Positions 17,097 through 25,019 of a DNA stretch of 64,000 nucleotides are shown here, one piece after another. The first letter of the stretch is position 1. The number at the start of each line of letters is the position of its first letter. The notes under the pieces are model-generated. The model was not told the origin of the DNA. It searched no databases and saw only the letters and a list, made by a program, of their open reading frames with translations. The position numbers and the translations under genes are program-made. This DNA comes from Gemmatimonadaceae bacterium (GTDB lineage: Bacteria; Gemmatimonadota; Gemmatimonadetes; Gemmatimonadales; Gemmatimonadaceae), in the NCBI GenBank assembly GCA_030835125.1, contig JAUQWM010000021.1, positions 1 through 64,000 of the forward strand. Direction: 5' to 3'.

Positions 17097-17573
17097 ATGG
17101 ACCAGGAGGACCCGGCCACCGTCCCCGGCCGCGACCCGGGCGGTTCCGCCCGCCGGCGGGGGCGCGCCCTCCAGGCCTACTACCTGGCGACGCCGCTCTT
17201 CGCGGTCCTCGATTTCGCCGCCGGGATCAACGTCCGGGTGGCATTCCTCGACGGCGGCTGGCCGCTGCGACTTGCGTACTACGCGTTCGCGTTCGTCGCG
17301 GGCGTGGCCGCAGCCCGGTGGCCCGCGCGGGCGGCGCTCGTCGGACTTGTCGAGAGCGGCGCCAACATCGCGCTCCTCGTCCTGGGCGTCGGGGTGCGGT
17401 ACCTCGCCGCGATCGACGCGGCGGCGGCGGATGCCGGATTGCCCGCCCCGCCCTTCGACCAGCTCGAGGTCGTGAACCTCCTGCTCTCCGCCGTCGTCCT
17501 GGCGGTGAGCTACATCGGTGCCCAGGCCAGGCCAGGGGAGGGCAGCGCGGCAGTACCCGGCGATCGGCCGTGA
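17097..17573 (+). CDS. four-helix membrane protein, function unknown
   Basis: A 158-residue protein with a charged, proline/glycine-rich first 25 residues and about four hydrophobic segments (around 27-47, 56-74, 79-97 and 127-142). No family is recognised. The C-terminal TGA overlaps the GTG of the next gene (GTGA), so the two are probably translated together. Codon use is typical of the window. Confidence 0.7.
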   Translation: MDQEDPATVPGRDPGGSARRRGRALQAYYLATPLFAVLDFAAGINVRVAFLDGGWPLRLAYYAFAFVAGVAAARWPARAALVGLVESGANIALLVLGVGVRYLAAIDAAAADAGLPAPPFDQLEVVNLLLSAVVLAVSYIGAQARPGEGSAAVPGDRP

Positions 17574-17872
17574 TCCCGCTCCCCGACCCCCGCCTCCTGG
17601 GTCGCTGGCGACTGGTCCGCGCCGACGACTCGCTGGACTTCGCCCCCAACGCCGCCATGGAGTTCCAGGTCGGCGGGCGACTGCGGTACGAGTTCGCCGC
17701 CGGCGGCATCCAGCAGTCGGTCATGCTGGTCTACCGCGTCGATGGCGACCTGCTGCACACGGACAACCCGGCGGCGCCACACGCGCGGGAGACGCGGTTC
17801 CGGTTCGGGGCCGGCGATGTCCTGATCCTCGACTTCGCCGGAGCCGTTGCCTGGTTCATCCGCGAACTGTGA
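17570..17872 (+). CDS. small beta-rich protein, function unknown
   Basis: A 100-residue protein starting at GTG 17570, which overlaps the stop of the membrane gene. The pattern LLGRWRLVRADDSLDF, then alternating strands (AMEFQVGGRLRYEF, SVMLVYRVDGDLL, TRFRFGAGDVLIL) and the end AVAWFIREL, suggests a small lipocalin-like beta barrel. No signal peptide or catalytic motif is seen, and I cannot name the family. Confidence 0.65.
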   Translation: MIPLPDPRLLGRWRLVRADDSLDFAPNAAMEFQVGGRLRYEFAAGGIQQSVMLVYRVDGDLLHTDNPAAPHARETRFRFGAGDVLILDFAGAVAWFIREL

Positions 17873-17927
17873 CACATCCCGACCATGTGGCACCCGCCCC
17901 TAGATTGACGGCAGGGGAGGACCAGTC

Positions 17928-18146
17928 ATGGAAGTATTCCGCCGATCGATATTCACCACGGAATGCGACGAGTGCCAGGAGGCGTTCGCGGTCAACACCG
18001 GCGGCGTATGCGACCGGTGCCGCCGCATCCTGTGCAACACACACCTGCACGGCTCTCCCCTGCGCCGCGTCGCAATCGCGCTCGGGGCTCCCTACCGGTG
18101 CGTCGCCTGTCGGCGCGGGCTTTCCCCCACGCCACCTGCGCGGTGA
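17928..18146 (+). CDS. small zinc-binding protein (Cys/His-rich)
   Basis: A 72-residue protein with four metal-binding knuckles: CDEC (residues 13-16), CDRC, CNTH and CVAC. Eight ligands in this order could bind two zinc ions in a B-box- or FYVE-like arrangement. A strong GGGGAGGA site precedes ATG 17928, and a TAGATT at 17901-17906 may be the -10 element of this gene. Its TGA overlaps the GTG start of the alanyl-tRNA editing gene by 3 nt, so it may act with that protein, but the function is unknown. Confidence 0.75.
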   Translation: MEVFRRSIFTTECDECQEAFAVNTGGVCDRCRRILCNTHLHGSPLRRVAIALGAPYRCVACRRGLSPTPPAR

Positions 18147-19339
18147 CCGAGCGCCTCTACTACACGGACGCGATGCTTCGCGTGTTCGACGCGACGGTCG
18201 TCGAGCTTGCGAACGAGGGACAGCGGGCATACCTCGACCGCACGGCGTTCTACCCGACGTCGGGCGGCCAACCTCACGACACAGGAACCCTGCAAGGCAT
18301 TCCGGTCATCGATGTCGTCGACGAGGATGATCGCATCGCCCACGTGCTTCAGCGGCCGCTCACCGGGGCAGGGCCGGGAGCGGTCGTCCGCGGCGAGATC
18401 GACTGGGCGCGCCGTCACGACTACATGCAGCAGCATACCGGCCAGCACCTGCTTTCGGCCGTGCTCGAGGACGTGACCGGCTTCCCCACGGTGAGCGTGC
18501 ACTTCGGCGCCGGGTCCTCGACGCTCGACGCAGACGACTCCGCCGGAACGGGAGCCCTTCCCGCGGCGGTGCTCCTGGAGGTCGAACGCCGGGTCAATGG
18601 CATCGTGGCGGAGTCACGCCCCGTGGTGGTGTCGTTCGAGGATTCGACGACGGCCGCGGGGTTACGGAAGCCCAGCGAACGGGCAGGGGTCCTCCGGGTG
18701 GTGTCGATCGAAGGCGTGGATCGCAGTGCGTGCGGTGGCACGCACGTGGCAACAACGGCCGCGATCGGGCCGATCCTGGTCCGGCGACAGGAGCGCGTGC
18801 GCCAGGGACTCCGCTTCGAGTTCACCTGTGGCGATCGCGCGATCCAGCGTGCGCGCGCGGACCTCGATGCGCTGAAGCGAATCGCCAGCGCGTACTCGGC
18901 ATCGATCGATGATGCGCCGGTACTCGTCGAGGCGCAGGCGACGCAGCTCCGGGAACTGCAGGGAGAGGTCAAGCGGCTGGTCGAGCGACTCGCAGGCTAC
19001 CGGGCAGCGGAACTCCATGCCGCCACGATCCCGGGACCCGACGGCCTGCGGCGCGTCGTCGAGCGGGTGGAGGGTGGAGCCGACTCGGCCCGGTCGCTGG
19101 CGCTGGCGATGAGCGCGGTCGCCGGCACGATCTTCATCGCGGCGTCGACGTCGCCGCCGTCCATCCTGCTGGCGACATCGCCAGACACCGGCGTGGATGC
19201 CGGCCGGACCCTGCGACCCCTGCTCGAGACGGTGCAGGGTCGAGGCGGGGGTTCGCCGCGCCTCGCCCAGGGTTCTGCCCCGACGACGGAAGCCGTCGAC
19301 GAGGTGGTCAGGTCACTGCTCGCGGCCGCGAACGGATGA
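18143..19339 (+). CDS. alanyl-tRNA editing protein, AlaX-L type
   Basis: A 398-residue trans-editing factor that should hydrolyse Ser- or Gly-tRNA(Ala). The start is GTG 18143, overlapping the zinc-protein stop; the long open frame upstream is another frame of that gene. Motifs: FYPTSGGQPHDTG (N-terminal AlaRS-like barrel), HTGQHLLSAV (zinc HxxxH), CGGTHVATT (zinc CxxxH) and a C-terminal DHHA1-like domain ending in RGGGSPRLAQGS, which marks the long AlaX-L form. A coiled-coil stretch (about 255-300) joins the halves. The fit to the family is good over its full length. Confidence 0.9.
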   Translation: MTERLYYTDAMLRVFDATVVELANEGQRAYLDRTAFYPTSGGQPHDTGTLQGIPVIDVVDEDDRIAHVLQRPLTGAGPGAVVRGEIDWARRHDYMQQHTGQHLLSAVLEDVTGFPTVSVHFGAGSSTLDADDSAGTGALPAAVLLEVERRVNGIVAESRPVVVSFEDSTTAAGLRKPSERAGVLRVVSIEGVDRSACGGTHVATTAAIGPILVRRQERVRQGLRFEFTCGDRAIQRARADLDALKRIASAYSASIDDAPVLVEAQATQLRELQGEVKRLVERLAGYRAAELHAATIPGPDGLRRVVERVEGGADSARSLALAMSAVAGTIFIAASTSPPSILLATSPDTGVDAGRTLRPLLETVQGRGGGSPRLAQGSAPTTEAVDEVVRSLLAAANG

Positions 19340-19344
19340 CGTGA

Positions 19345-19536
19345 TTACCGCGTGCGCGGGCAGGTGTTGATGCCGAGGATCGCGTAGAGCGGACAGAAGT
19401 TGACGAGGGCGGTGATGATCGGGATGAGGCCCAGGTATCCGAGCGGCGTGCGGGGGCCGATGAACGCCAGCGACAGCAGCGCGACGCCCACGACCAGCCG
19501 GATGCCGCGGTCGGTGGTTCCAACGTTGCGGGTCAT
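19345..19536 (-). CDS. DUF2892 (YgaP-like) small membrane protein
   Basis: A 63-residue protein with two hydrophobic segments. MTRNVGTTDRGIRLVVG and the later FCPLYAILGINTC are typical of DUF2892. ATG 19536 is preceded by AGGAGGT at ideal spacing, so it is preferred over the upstream TTG. It is convergent with the AlaX-type gene, with 5 nt between the stops. The CPLY and NTC cysteines are conserved in the family; the role is unknown and often linked to rhodanese-like proteins, none of which is seen here. Confidence 0.88.
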   Translation of the reverse strand: MTRNVGTTDRGIRLVVGVALLSLAFIGPRTPLGYLGLIPIITALVNFCPLYAILGINTCPRTR

Positions 19537-19739
19537 GAGCAACCTCCTGCTGGACGCGAGTCGCGTCTGGTCATCGTGGGGAGCCAGTTCACCCCGGCGC
19601 GGGTTTCGCGCCGGCAGTCACGGCAGCAAGTTCCCCCGACCGGGGCGCTGGTCGCTGTCGGGCGCAACGCGCTGTCCGGGTCGGGAGATGACCCCCTGAT
19701 CCGTGGTGAAACGCCCGGTTCCCGAAAGGAGGTTCGGAA

Positions 19740-20195
19740 ATGACTCGACTGAGTGCGATGGCCCTGGCCATGCTGGTGGTGAGCACGGCCGTCGACGCAC
19801 AGGGGACTGGCGCCGAGGCGGAGGTCCGCGCCGTGGTGGACCGCCTCTTCGATGGCATGCGGAAGAACGACAGCAGCATGGTGCGTCCGCTCTTTCACGC
19901 GAAGGCCCGCATGATCTCGATCACGATGCGCGATGGCGCGCCCGTGGTCCAGGTGCAGGAGTCGGTCGAGGGATTCATCGCCGCGGTGGGTCGTCCGCAT
20001 CCCGAGGTCTGGGACGAACGCGTATCAAACGTGAGGGCGATGTTCGACGGCCCGCTGGCGTCGGTGTGGATGGACTACACGTTCCACCGTGGCACGACGT
20101 TCAGTCACTGCGGAGTCGACCACTTCCTGATGGTGAAGGAAGGGGGGACGTGGAAGATCCTGGAGCTCGCCGACACCAGAAGGACTGCCTGCTGA
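19740..20195 (+). CDS. exported SnoaL/NTF2-like protein (lumazine-binding-like)
   Basis: A 151-residue protein with a Sec signal peptide (MTRLSAMALAMLVVSTAVDAQ) and an NTF2-like cone fold: EVRAVVDRLFDGMRKND, a central SVWMDYTFHRG strand and HFLMVKEGGTWKILELADT at the end. This resembles the DUF4440/lumazine-binding-like exported proteins. It has an AAAGGAGG ribosome site. No catalytic residues can be assigned. A strong hairpin terminator lies 36 nt after the stop, so this is a single-gene transcript. Confidence 0.82.
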   Translation: MTRLSAMALAMLVVSTAVDAQGTGAEAEVRAVVDRLFDGMRKNDSSMVRPLFHAKARMISITMRDGAPVVQVQESVEGFIAAVGRPHPEVWDERVSNVRAMFDGPLASVWMDYTFHRGTTFSHCGVDHFLMVKEGGTWKILELADTRRTAC

Positions 20196-20197
20196 CG

Positions 20198-20225
20198 CAG
20201 AGGTCTGAGGCCAGAGGCCACAGGG
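20198..20225. repeat. heptamer array (CAGAGGC type) after a stop codon
   Basis: Four 7-bp units CAGAGGT, CTGAGGC, CAGAGGC, CACAGGG start 2 nt after the TGA of the NTF2-like gene. Confidence 0.7.
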
Positions 20226-20230
20226 AGACA

Positions 20231-20261
20231 GAAAGGGGGCGCCGGGTTGGCGCCCCCTTTC
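20231..20261 (+). terminator. perfect 13-bp hairpin terminator
   Basis: GAAAGGGGGCGCC (20231-20243) pairs perfectly with GGCGCCCCCTTTC (20249-20261) around a 5-nt loop. It serves the plus-strand NTF2-like gene. It lies 21 nt beyond the end of the minus-strand Vgb-like gene, so it could work in both directions. Confidence 0.85.
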
Positions 20262-20282
20262 GCAGTCCCGCCATGGCTCCGT

Positions 20283-21275
20283 CTACTGCGGCACCTTGAA
20301 CCGGCCGATCGTGCCGGCATCGCTGCCGAACCAGACTTCCTTCGCGTTCCGGTCGTAGATCATGTGACGGATGGTGCCGCCGCCCGAGGGCACCCAGGTG
20401 GTGCTCATGGGGGCGCAGTCCTTGGTGTCAAAGCCGACGATCCGCACCTTCGCGCCTTCGCCGCCCGTCGGCTGCCTCCCGATCTCGGCGATCCAGATGC
20501 GGTCCTTGTCGTCCACGGCCATGCCGTACGGCATCGCATTCTGTCCACCCGGCAGCGCCCACTCATCGACTTTCTTCGTGCGCGGGTCGAGGCGGCCGAT
20601 GAAGCCACGCGAATAGTCCGTGTACCATATCATGTCATCCGACGTGATCGCGATGCGGCGGTCGCGCGTGCGCTCGTTCGGGAGCGGGTACTCGGTCAGC
20701 TCCATCGTGTTGGGATCGAGCTTGCCGATGGCGTTGGATGCGAACTCGTTGAACCAGACATTGCCCTTCGAGTCCACGGCGATGCCGTAGGGGTTCTTGC
20801 GCCCGTCCATCTTGATGACGTCCATCTTGCCGGACTTCGGGTTGAAGCGCCCGACGTACTGGGATTGCTGGGCGGTGAACCAGAAGGTGCCGTTCTTGTC
20901 CTCGATCATCGTGTGCGGATCGCGGACGCCCTCGGGAGTCGGGTACTTCGTGATCTGGCCGGTCTTCGGGTCGAGCTTCCCGATGTGGTTGGCGCGGTTG
21001 CCGGTGTACCAGATGTTGCCGTCGCTGCCCACGATCTGGTTGTGCGGACCCGTGCCAGGATCCAGTTCGTACCGCTTGAACTCACCGGACTTCGGGTCGA
21101 GCTTGCCGATGTAGTGGCCAGTCTGGCCGACGAACCAGACGTTGCCCTGCTTGTCCACCGAAGGGTCACGGGGCCGGGTGTTCTCCCAGGGCACCCTGAA
21201 CTCCTGGATCTTCACCGAGTCCATGCCCTGTGCGGGCACGGCGGCGACGGTCATGAGAGCAATGGAGAGGAGCAT
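20283..21275 (-). CDS. exported Vgb-like beta-propeller (streptogramin lyase family)
   Basis: A 330-residue protein of the virginiamycin B lyase-like propeller family. It has a signal peptide (MLLSIALMTVAAVPAQG) and about six repeats of the type GNVWFVGQTGHYIGKLDP and GKLDPKTGQI, ending near RHMIYDRNAKEVWFGSD. The start at 21275 has AGGAGG just upstream; the frame extends upstream without a signal-like sequence. True Vgb is cytoplasmic and inactivates streptogramin B. This one is exported, so a resistance role should not be assumed; it may bind or cleave another ligand in the periplasm. Confidence 0.85.
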   Translation of the reverse strand: MLLSIALMTVAAVPAQGMDSVKIQEFRVPWENTRPRDPSVDKQGNVWFVGQTGHYIGKLDPKSGEFKRYELDPGTGPHNQIVGSDGNIWYTGNRANHIGKLDPKTGQITKYPTPEGVRDPHTMIEDKNGTFWFTAQQSQYVGRFNPKSGKMDVIKMDGRKNPYGIAVDSKGNVWFNEFASNAIGKLDPNTMELTEYPLPNERTRDRRIAITSDDMIWYTDYSRGFIGRLDPRTKKVDEWALPGGQNAMPYGMAVDDKDRIWIAEIGRQPTGGEGAKVRIVGFDTKDCAPMSTTWVPSGGGTIRHMIYDRNAKEVWFGSDAGTIGRFKVPQ

Positions 21276-21503
21276 CTCGCCTCCTGGAAGCGCGTTGGAA
21301 GGACCCGGGACAGAACCCGGTGGCAAAACCCCGGATTCCTACGCATCTCCATATCTTTGCGTTTGGGGCCGTGGCCGCAAGGATGGCGGCCCGGCGACGG
21401 TTCGTCCCTGACCGGCTCTTCAACAGGCAGGGGAGCCACTCCCGTAACACAGCGGGTCCGCTGTCGGACCAAGCCACCCACGTCACCTCCACGAGGTTCA
21501 ACG

Positions 21504-23102
21504 ATGCAGATGAGTTCCACTTCCACCAGGCTGGGGACCCTGGCCGCGGCGGCTGTCGCGCTGCTGCTGGCCGTCCCTGTTCATGCCCAGGAGGGCGTCG
21601 ATGCGGCGGCCATCGACCGGATCAAGGCCGAGGGTCTGGAGCGGTCGCAGGTCATGGAGACCGCGAGCTGGCTCACGGATGTGTTCGGCGCGCGGCTGAC
21701 GGGTTCGCCGGCAATCAAGGCGGCCGGGGAGTGGGCGGCCAAGAAGCTGACGGAGTGGGGGATGGTGAACGCGAAGCTCGAGCCGTGGGGGTACTTCGGT
21801 CGCGGCTGGACGAACGAGCGGCTCAGCCTTCAGGTCGTGGCGCCCACGCCGTTTCCGGTGATCGCCTACGCGGCGGCGTGGACGCCGGGCACGAACGGCC
21901 CGGTGACGGGCGACGTCGTGCGGATCCAGGCGGACAGTGCGCCGGACCTGGAGAAGTACCGCGGAAAACTGCGGAATGCGTTCGTGGTGCTCGCGCCGCC
22001 GCGCCAGCTCAGCCCGCGGTTCGTGCCCGATGCCGAGCGGTATACGGACGCTGAACTGGACAGCATGGCCGCGTCAGGTCCGCCCGCGCCGCGTGGTGGT
22101 GGTCCCGGCCGCGGCGGTCGCGGGGGCGGGGCCGGGCGGGGTGGTGCGCCCGGGGCGCCGTCGTTCATGCAGACGCGCACCGCGTTCCTGGCGGACCAGG
22201 GCGTCGCCGCGATCCTGCAGTCCGGCGGTGGCAACAGCACGATGGGCACGGTGTTCACCGGGGCGACCGGGTCGCGTGACCCGAAGACCCCGACGCGGAC
22301 GCCGACCCTGATCCTGGCCGCCGAGCACTACAACCGGATCGCGCGCATCCTCGACACGGGAACGCCGGTGCGGATGGAAGCGAACGTGAAGAACACGTTC
22401 CACGACCAGGACCTCAACGCGTTCAACGTCGTGGCCGAGATCCCGGGGTCCGACCCCGTGCTGAAGGACGAGCTGGTGATGCTGGGGGCGCACTTCGACT
22501 CGTGGCACGCGGGCACGGGCGCCACGGACAATGCGGCCGGTTCGGCCGTGATGATGGAGGCGCTGCGCATCCTCAAGGCGACCGGGCTGCCGCTGAAGCG
22601 CACGGTGCGGATCGGCCTCTGGACCGGCGAGGAGCAGGGCTTGTTAGGCAGCCGGGCCTATGTCCGGAAGACGTTCGGCAGCCCGACCGACTCGACCGCG
22701 CCGGTCACGCCGGCCTACGGGAAGTTCTCGGCGTACTTCAACATGGACAACGGGACGGGCAAGTTCCGCGGGGTCTACCTGCAGGGGAACACCGCGGTCG
22801 CGCCGATCTTCACCGAGTGGATGAAGCCGTTCAACACGATGGGGATGAAGACGCTGAACGCCGGCAACACCGGGGGGACGGACCACCTCGCGTTCGACGG
22901 CGTCGGGCTGCCCGGATGGCAGTTCATCCAGGACGAAGTGGAGTACGGCTCGCGCACGCACCACTCGAACATGGACGTGTACGACCGGCTGGTCGCGGAC
23001 GACATGAAGCACAACGCGGTGGTGGTGGCGGCGTTCGTGTACCTGGCAGCGAACCGGGACGAGAAGCTCCCGCGGAAAGCGCCCCCGCGCGTGGTGCAGT
23101 AG
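21504..23102 (+). CDS. exported M28 family peptidase with glycine-rich insert
   Basis: A 532-residue secreted metallopeptidase. It has a signal peptide (ending VPVHAQ, about residue 32), a PA domain, and an M28 catalytic domain with GAHFDSWHAGTGATDNAAG (zinc His and bridging Asp), WTGEEQGLLG (Glu pair), NMDNGTG (Asp) and THHSNMDVYDRL (His). A low-complexity PRGGGPGRGGRGGG-type insert near residue 200 interrupts the PA domain, probably as a surface loop. The leucine in GLLGS is a TTA codon within the GTTAGGC word. It is divergent from the Vgb-like gene and followed by a strong terminator. Confidence 0.93.
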   Translation: MQMSSTSTRLGTLAAAAVALLLAVPVHAQEGVDAAAIDRIKAEGLERSQVMETASWLTDVFGARLTGSPAIKAAGEWAAKKLTEWGMVNAKLEPWGYFGRGWTNERLSLQVVAPTPFPVIAYAAAWTPGTNGPVTGDVVRIQADSAPDLEKYRGKLRNAFVVLAPPRQLSPRFVPDAERYTDAELDSMAASGPPAPRGGGPGRGGRGGGAGRGGAPGAPSFMQTRTAFLADQGVAAILQSGGGNSTMGTVFTGATGSRDPKTPTRTPTLILAAEHYNRIARILDTGTPVRMEANVKNTFHDQDLNAFNVVAEIPGSDPVLKDELVMLGAHFDSWHAGTGATDNAAGSAVMMEALRILKATGLPLKRTVRIGLWTGEEQGLLGSRAYVRKTFGSPTDSTAPVTPAYGKFSAYFNMDNGTGKFRGVYLQGNTAVAPIFTEWMKPFNTMGMKTLNAGNTGGTDHLAFDGVGLPGWQFIQDEVEYGSRTHHSNMDVYDRLVADDMKHNAVVVAAFVYLAANRDEKLPRKAPPRVVQ

Positions 23103-23120
23103 CCGTCCCACGGGACACGC

Positions 23121-23154
23121 AAACAGCGCCCGGTCCGCGGACCGGGCGCTGTTT
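23121..23154 (+). terminator. strong hairpin terminator after the M28 gene
   Basis: AAACAGCGCCCGGT (23121-23134) pairs perfectly with ACCGGGCGCTGTTT (23141-23154); the CCGCGG loop can itself extend the stem. The hairpin ends in TTT, as expected for an intrinsic terminator. Confidence 0.88.
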
Positions 23155-23223
23155 CGTTCCCGGGTTCCGTGGTGGAACGCAACGTCCGGTGCGGGCAGTC
23201 GTCCTCAGGAGAGGACCGCACCC

Positions 23224-24654
23224 ATGTCGGCTACCAACTCCAGGCGAAAGAGGAAGGGCAGCGCGGCCAGCGCCACAACCACGCCGGCGCCGTCGGGCGC
23301 GTCGGTCCCGATGTCGGAGGTGCTCGCGGCGCTCTCACACGCGCTCGACCTCACCGAGGGACAGCCGCTGGGGCACTCCGTGCGGTCCTGCATGATCGGG
23401 ATGCGGCTTGGCGAGATGGCCGGCCTTGGCGCCGAGTTGATGGCGGACCTGTACTACGCCTCGCTGCTGAAGGACGCCGGCTGTTCGTCGAACGCCGCTC
23501 GCACCGCGGCGCTGTTCGGCGCGGATGACCAGCGTGTGAAGCCGCGCCTCAGGATCGTCGACTGGGACGACCGGCGCCGGCTTGCCTGGGAAACCTGGAA
23601 CGCCGTCGCTCCACGCCAGCCGCTCTGGTCGCGGATGCGGCACTTCCTGGGCATCGCGCAACATCCCGGCGTGACACGGGAACTGATCGCGGCGCGCTGT
23701 GAGCGCGGCGCGGACATTGCCAGGCGGCTCGGCTTTCCCGAGGGCACGTCCCTCGCGATCCGGTCGCTCGATGAGCACTGGAACGGCAAGGGGCACCCGC
23801 AGGGGCTGGCCGGAGAGGCGATCCCGCCGCTTTCGCGCATCATGAACCTCGCGCAAACCGTCGAGCTCTTCCTCGCGCGAGGCGATCGTCTCGCCGCGGC
23901 GGAGGCCCTGCGGGCGCGCCGCGGGCGCTGGTTCGACCCCCTGCTCGCCGACCTCGCCCTGGAGCTGCTGGGCGACGATGCCTGGTGCACCGGCATCCGC
24001 TCGCCCGAGGCGGCGGACCAGGTCATGCAGCTCGAGCCCGCGGCACGGGTCCGCGTCGTCGACGATCACGCTCTCGACCAGATCGCCGAGGCGTTCGCGG
24101 ACATCATCGATGCCAAGTCGCCGTTCACCTATCGCCATTCCACGATGGTCGCCGCGTACGCCCAGGCGACCGCCCGCCAGCTTGGCTTCAGCGAGGACGG
24201 GGTCCGGCAGATGTACCGTGCCGGGTTGCTGCACGACATCGGGAAGCTCGGCATCTCGAACCGCATCCTCGACAAGCCGGGGCCGCTGAACACCCTCGAG
24301 CGCGCCGAGATGAAGCAGCATCCGCACTACACGTGGGAGATCCTGCGCCGCGTCCGCGCGTTCGAGGATTTCGCGCTGCTGGCGGCGCTGCACCACGAGA
24401 AGCTGGACGGCTCGGGGTATCCGTGGGGGCGGACGGCCGAGGACCTGGACATGCCGGCCCGGGTGCTGGTGGTCGCGGACATCTATGAGGCGGTCACCGA
24501 GTCGCGCGCGTACCGCACGGGGCTGTCGAACCCCGAGGCGATGGAGATCCTGCGGGCGCAGGCCACGATCCGGCTCGACAGCGACGCGATCGAGGCCCTG
24601 GCGGCGGCCGTGGCTGCCGGCGAGGGGTCCCTGGAGGCGCCCGCGGCGCTCTGA
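23224..24654 (+). CDS. tandem HD-domain protein with C-terminal HD-GYP
   Basis: A 476-residue putative cyclic-di-GMP phosphodiesterase. The C-terminal half is a complete HD-GYP domain: HDIGKLGISNRI (His337-Asp338), then HHEKLDGSGYP with the GYP tripeptide. The N-terminal half (about 30-230) is a diverged HD domain, where the HD pair has become KDAG and the GYP region has become EHWNGKGHP, so it is probably non-catalytic. A basic, Ala/Thr-rich 25-residue N-terminus precedes it. There is no receiver or membrane segment, so the degenerate half is likely the sensory or dimerising part. Confidence 0.88.
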   Translation: MSATNSRRKRKGSAASATTTPAPSGASVPMSEVLAALSHALDLTEGQPLGHSVRSCMIGMRLGEMAGLGAELMADLYYASLLKDAGCSSNAARTAALFGADDQRVKPRLRIVDWDDRRRLAWETWNAVAPRQPLWSRMRHFLGIAQHPGVTRELIAARCERGADIARRLGFPEGTSLAIRSLDEHWNGKGHPQGLAGEAIPPLSRIMNLAQTVELFLARGDRLAAAEALRARRGRWFDPLLADLALELLGDDAWCTGIRSPEAADQVMQLEPAARVRVVDDHALDQIAEAFADIIDAKSPFTYRHSTMVAAYAQATARQLGFSEDGVRQMYRAGLLHDIGKLGISNRILDKPGPLNTLERAEMKQHPHYTWEILRRVRAFEDFALLAALHHEKLDGSGYPWGRTAEDLDMPARVLVVADIYEAVTESRAYRTGLSNPEAMEILRAQATIRLDSDAIEALAAAVAAGEGSLEAPAAL

Positions 24655-24734
24655 CGCCGGTTGCCGTGCGCGCGCCCGGCGCGCAGGTTTGGGGGCCCCT
24701 GGTCGCGGCCGCGCTGCCTAACGCCAACCTCCCC

Positions 24735-25019
24735 ATGCCCAGACCCGATCCCACGCTCCAGGACCTCGCCCGTCGCCGCTGGCGCATCGCCATCGTCCTG
24801 ACGATGGCGATGGTCGCGATCTACTTCGGGTTCATCCTGCTGGTGGCCTACAACAAGCCACTCCTCGGCCGGCTGGTCGTCCCGGGGCTGAGCCTCGGCA
24901 TCCTGCTGGGCGCGCTGGTGATCGTGTCGTCGTGGATCCTGACCTGGATCTACGTACGCTGGGCGAACACGCACTACGACCGCGCCCTCGCCGACCTCCG
25001 CGCCGGCGGCCGCGCATGA
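24735..25019 (+). CDS. yjcH: DUF485 membrane protein, YjcH-like
   Basis: A 94-residue protein with two hydrophobic helices (about 18-40 and 50-72). Residues LARRRWRIAIVLTMAMV, then YFGFILLVAYNKPLLG, are typical of DUF485. It precedes and overlaps (ATGA) an ActP-like symporter gene, the standard arrangement in which DUF485 proteins accompany acetate/solute symporters. ATG 24735 is chosen; no good ribosome site is visible, and a CCTAACG word lies just upstream. Confidence 0.87.
   Translation: MPRPDPTLQDLARRRWRIAIVLTMAMVAIYFGFILLVAYNKPLLGRLVVPGLSLGILLGALVIVSSWILTWIYVRWANTHYDRALADLRAGGRA

Noticed and set aside
20283-21275. Vgb-like gene as streptogramin resistance
   Set aside because: The protein has a signal peptide and the propeller family is broad; nothing shows the lyase activity.
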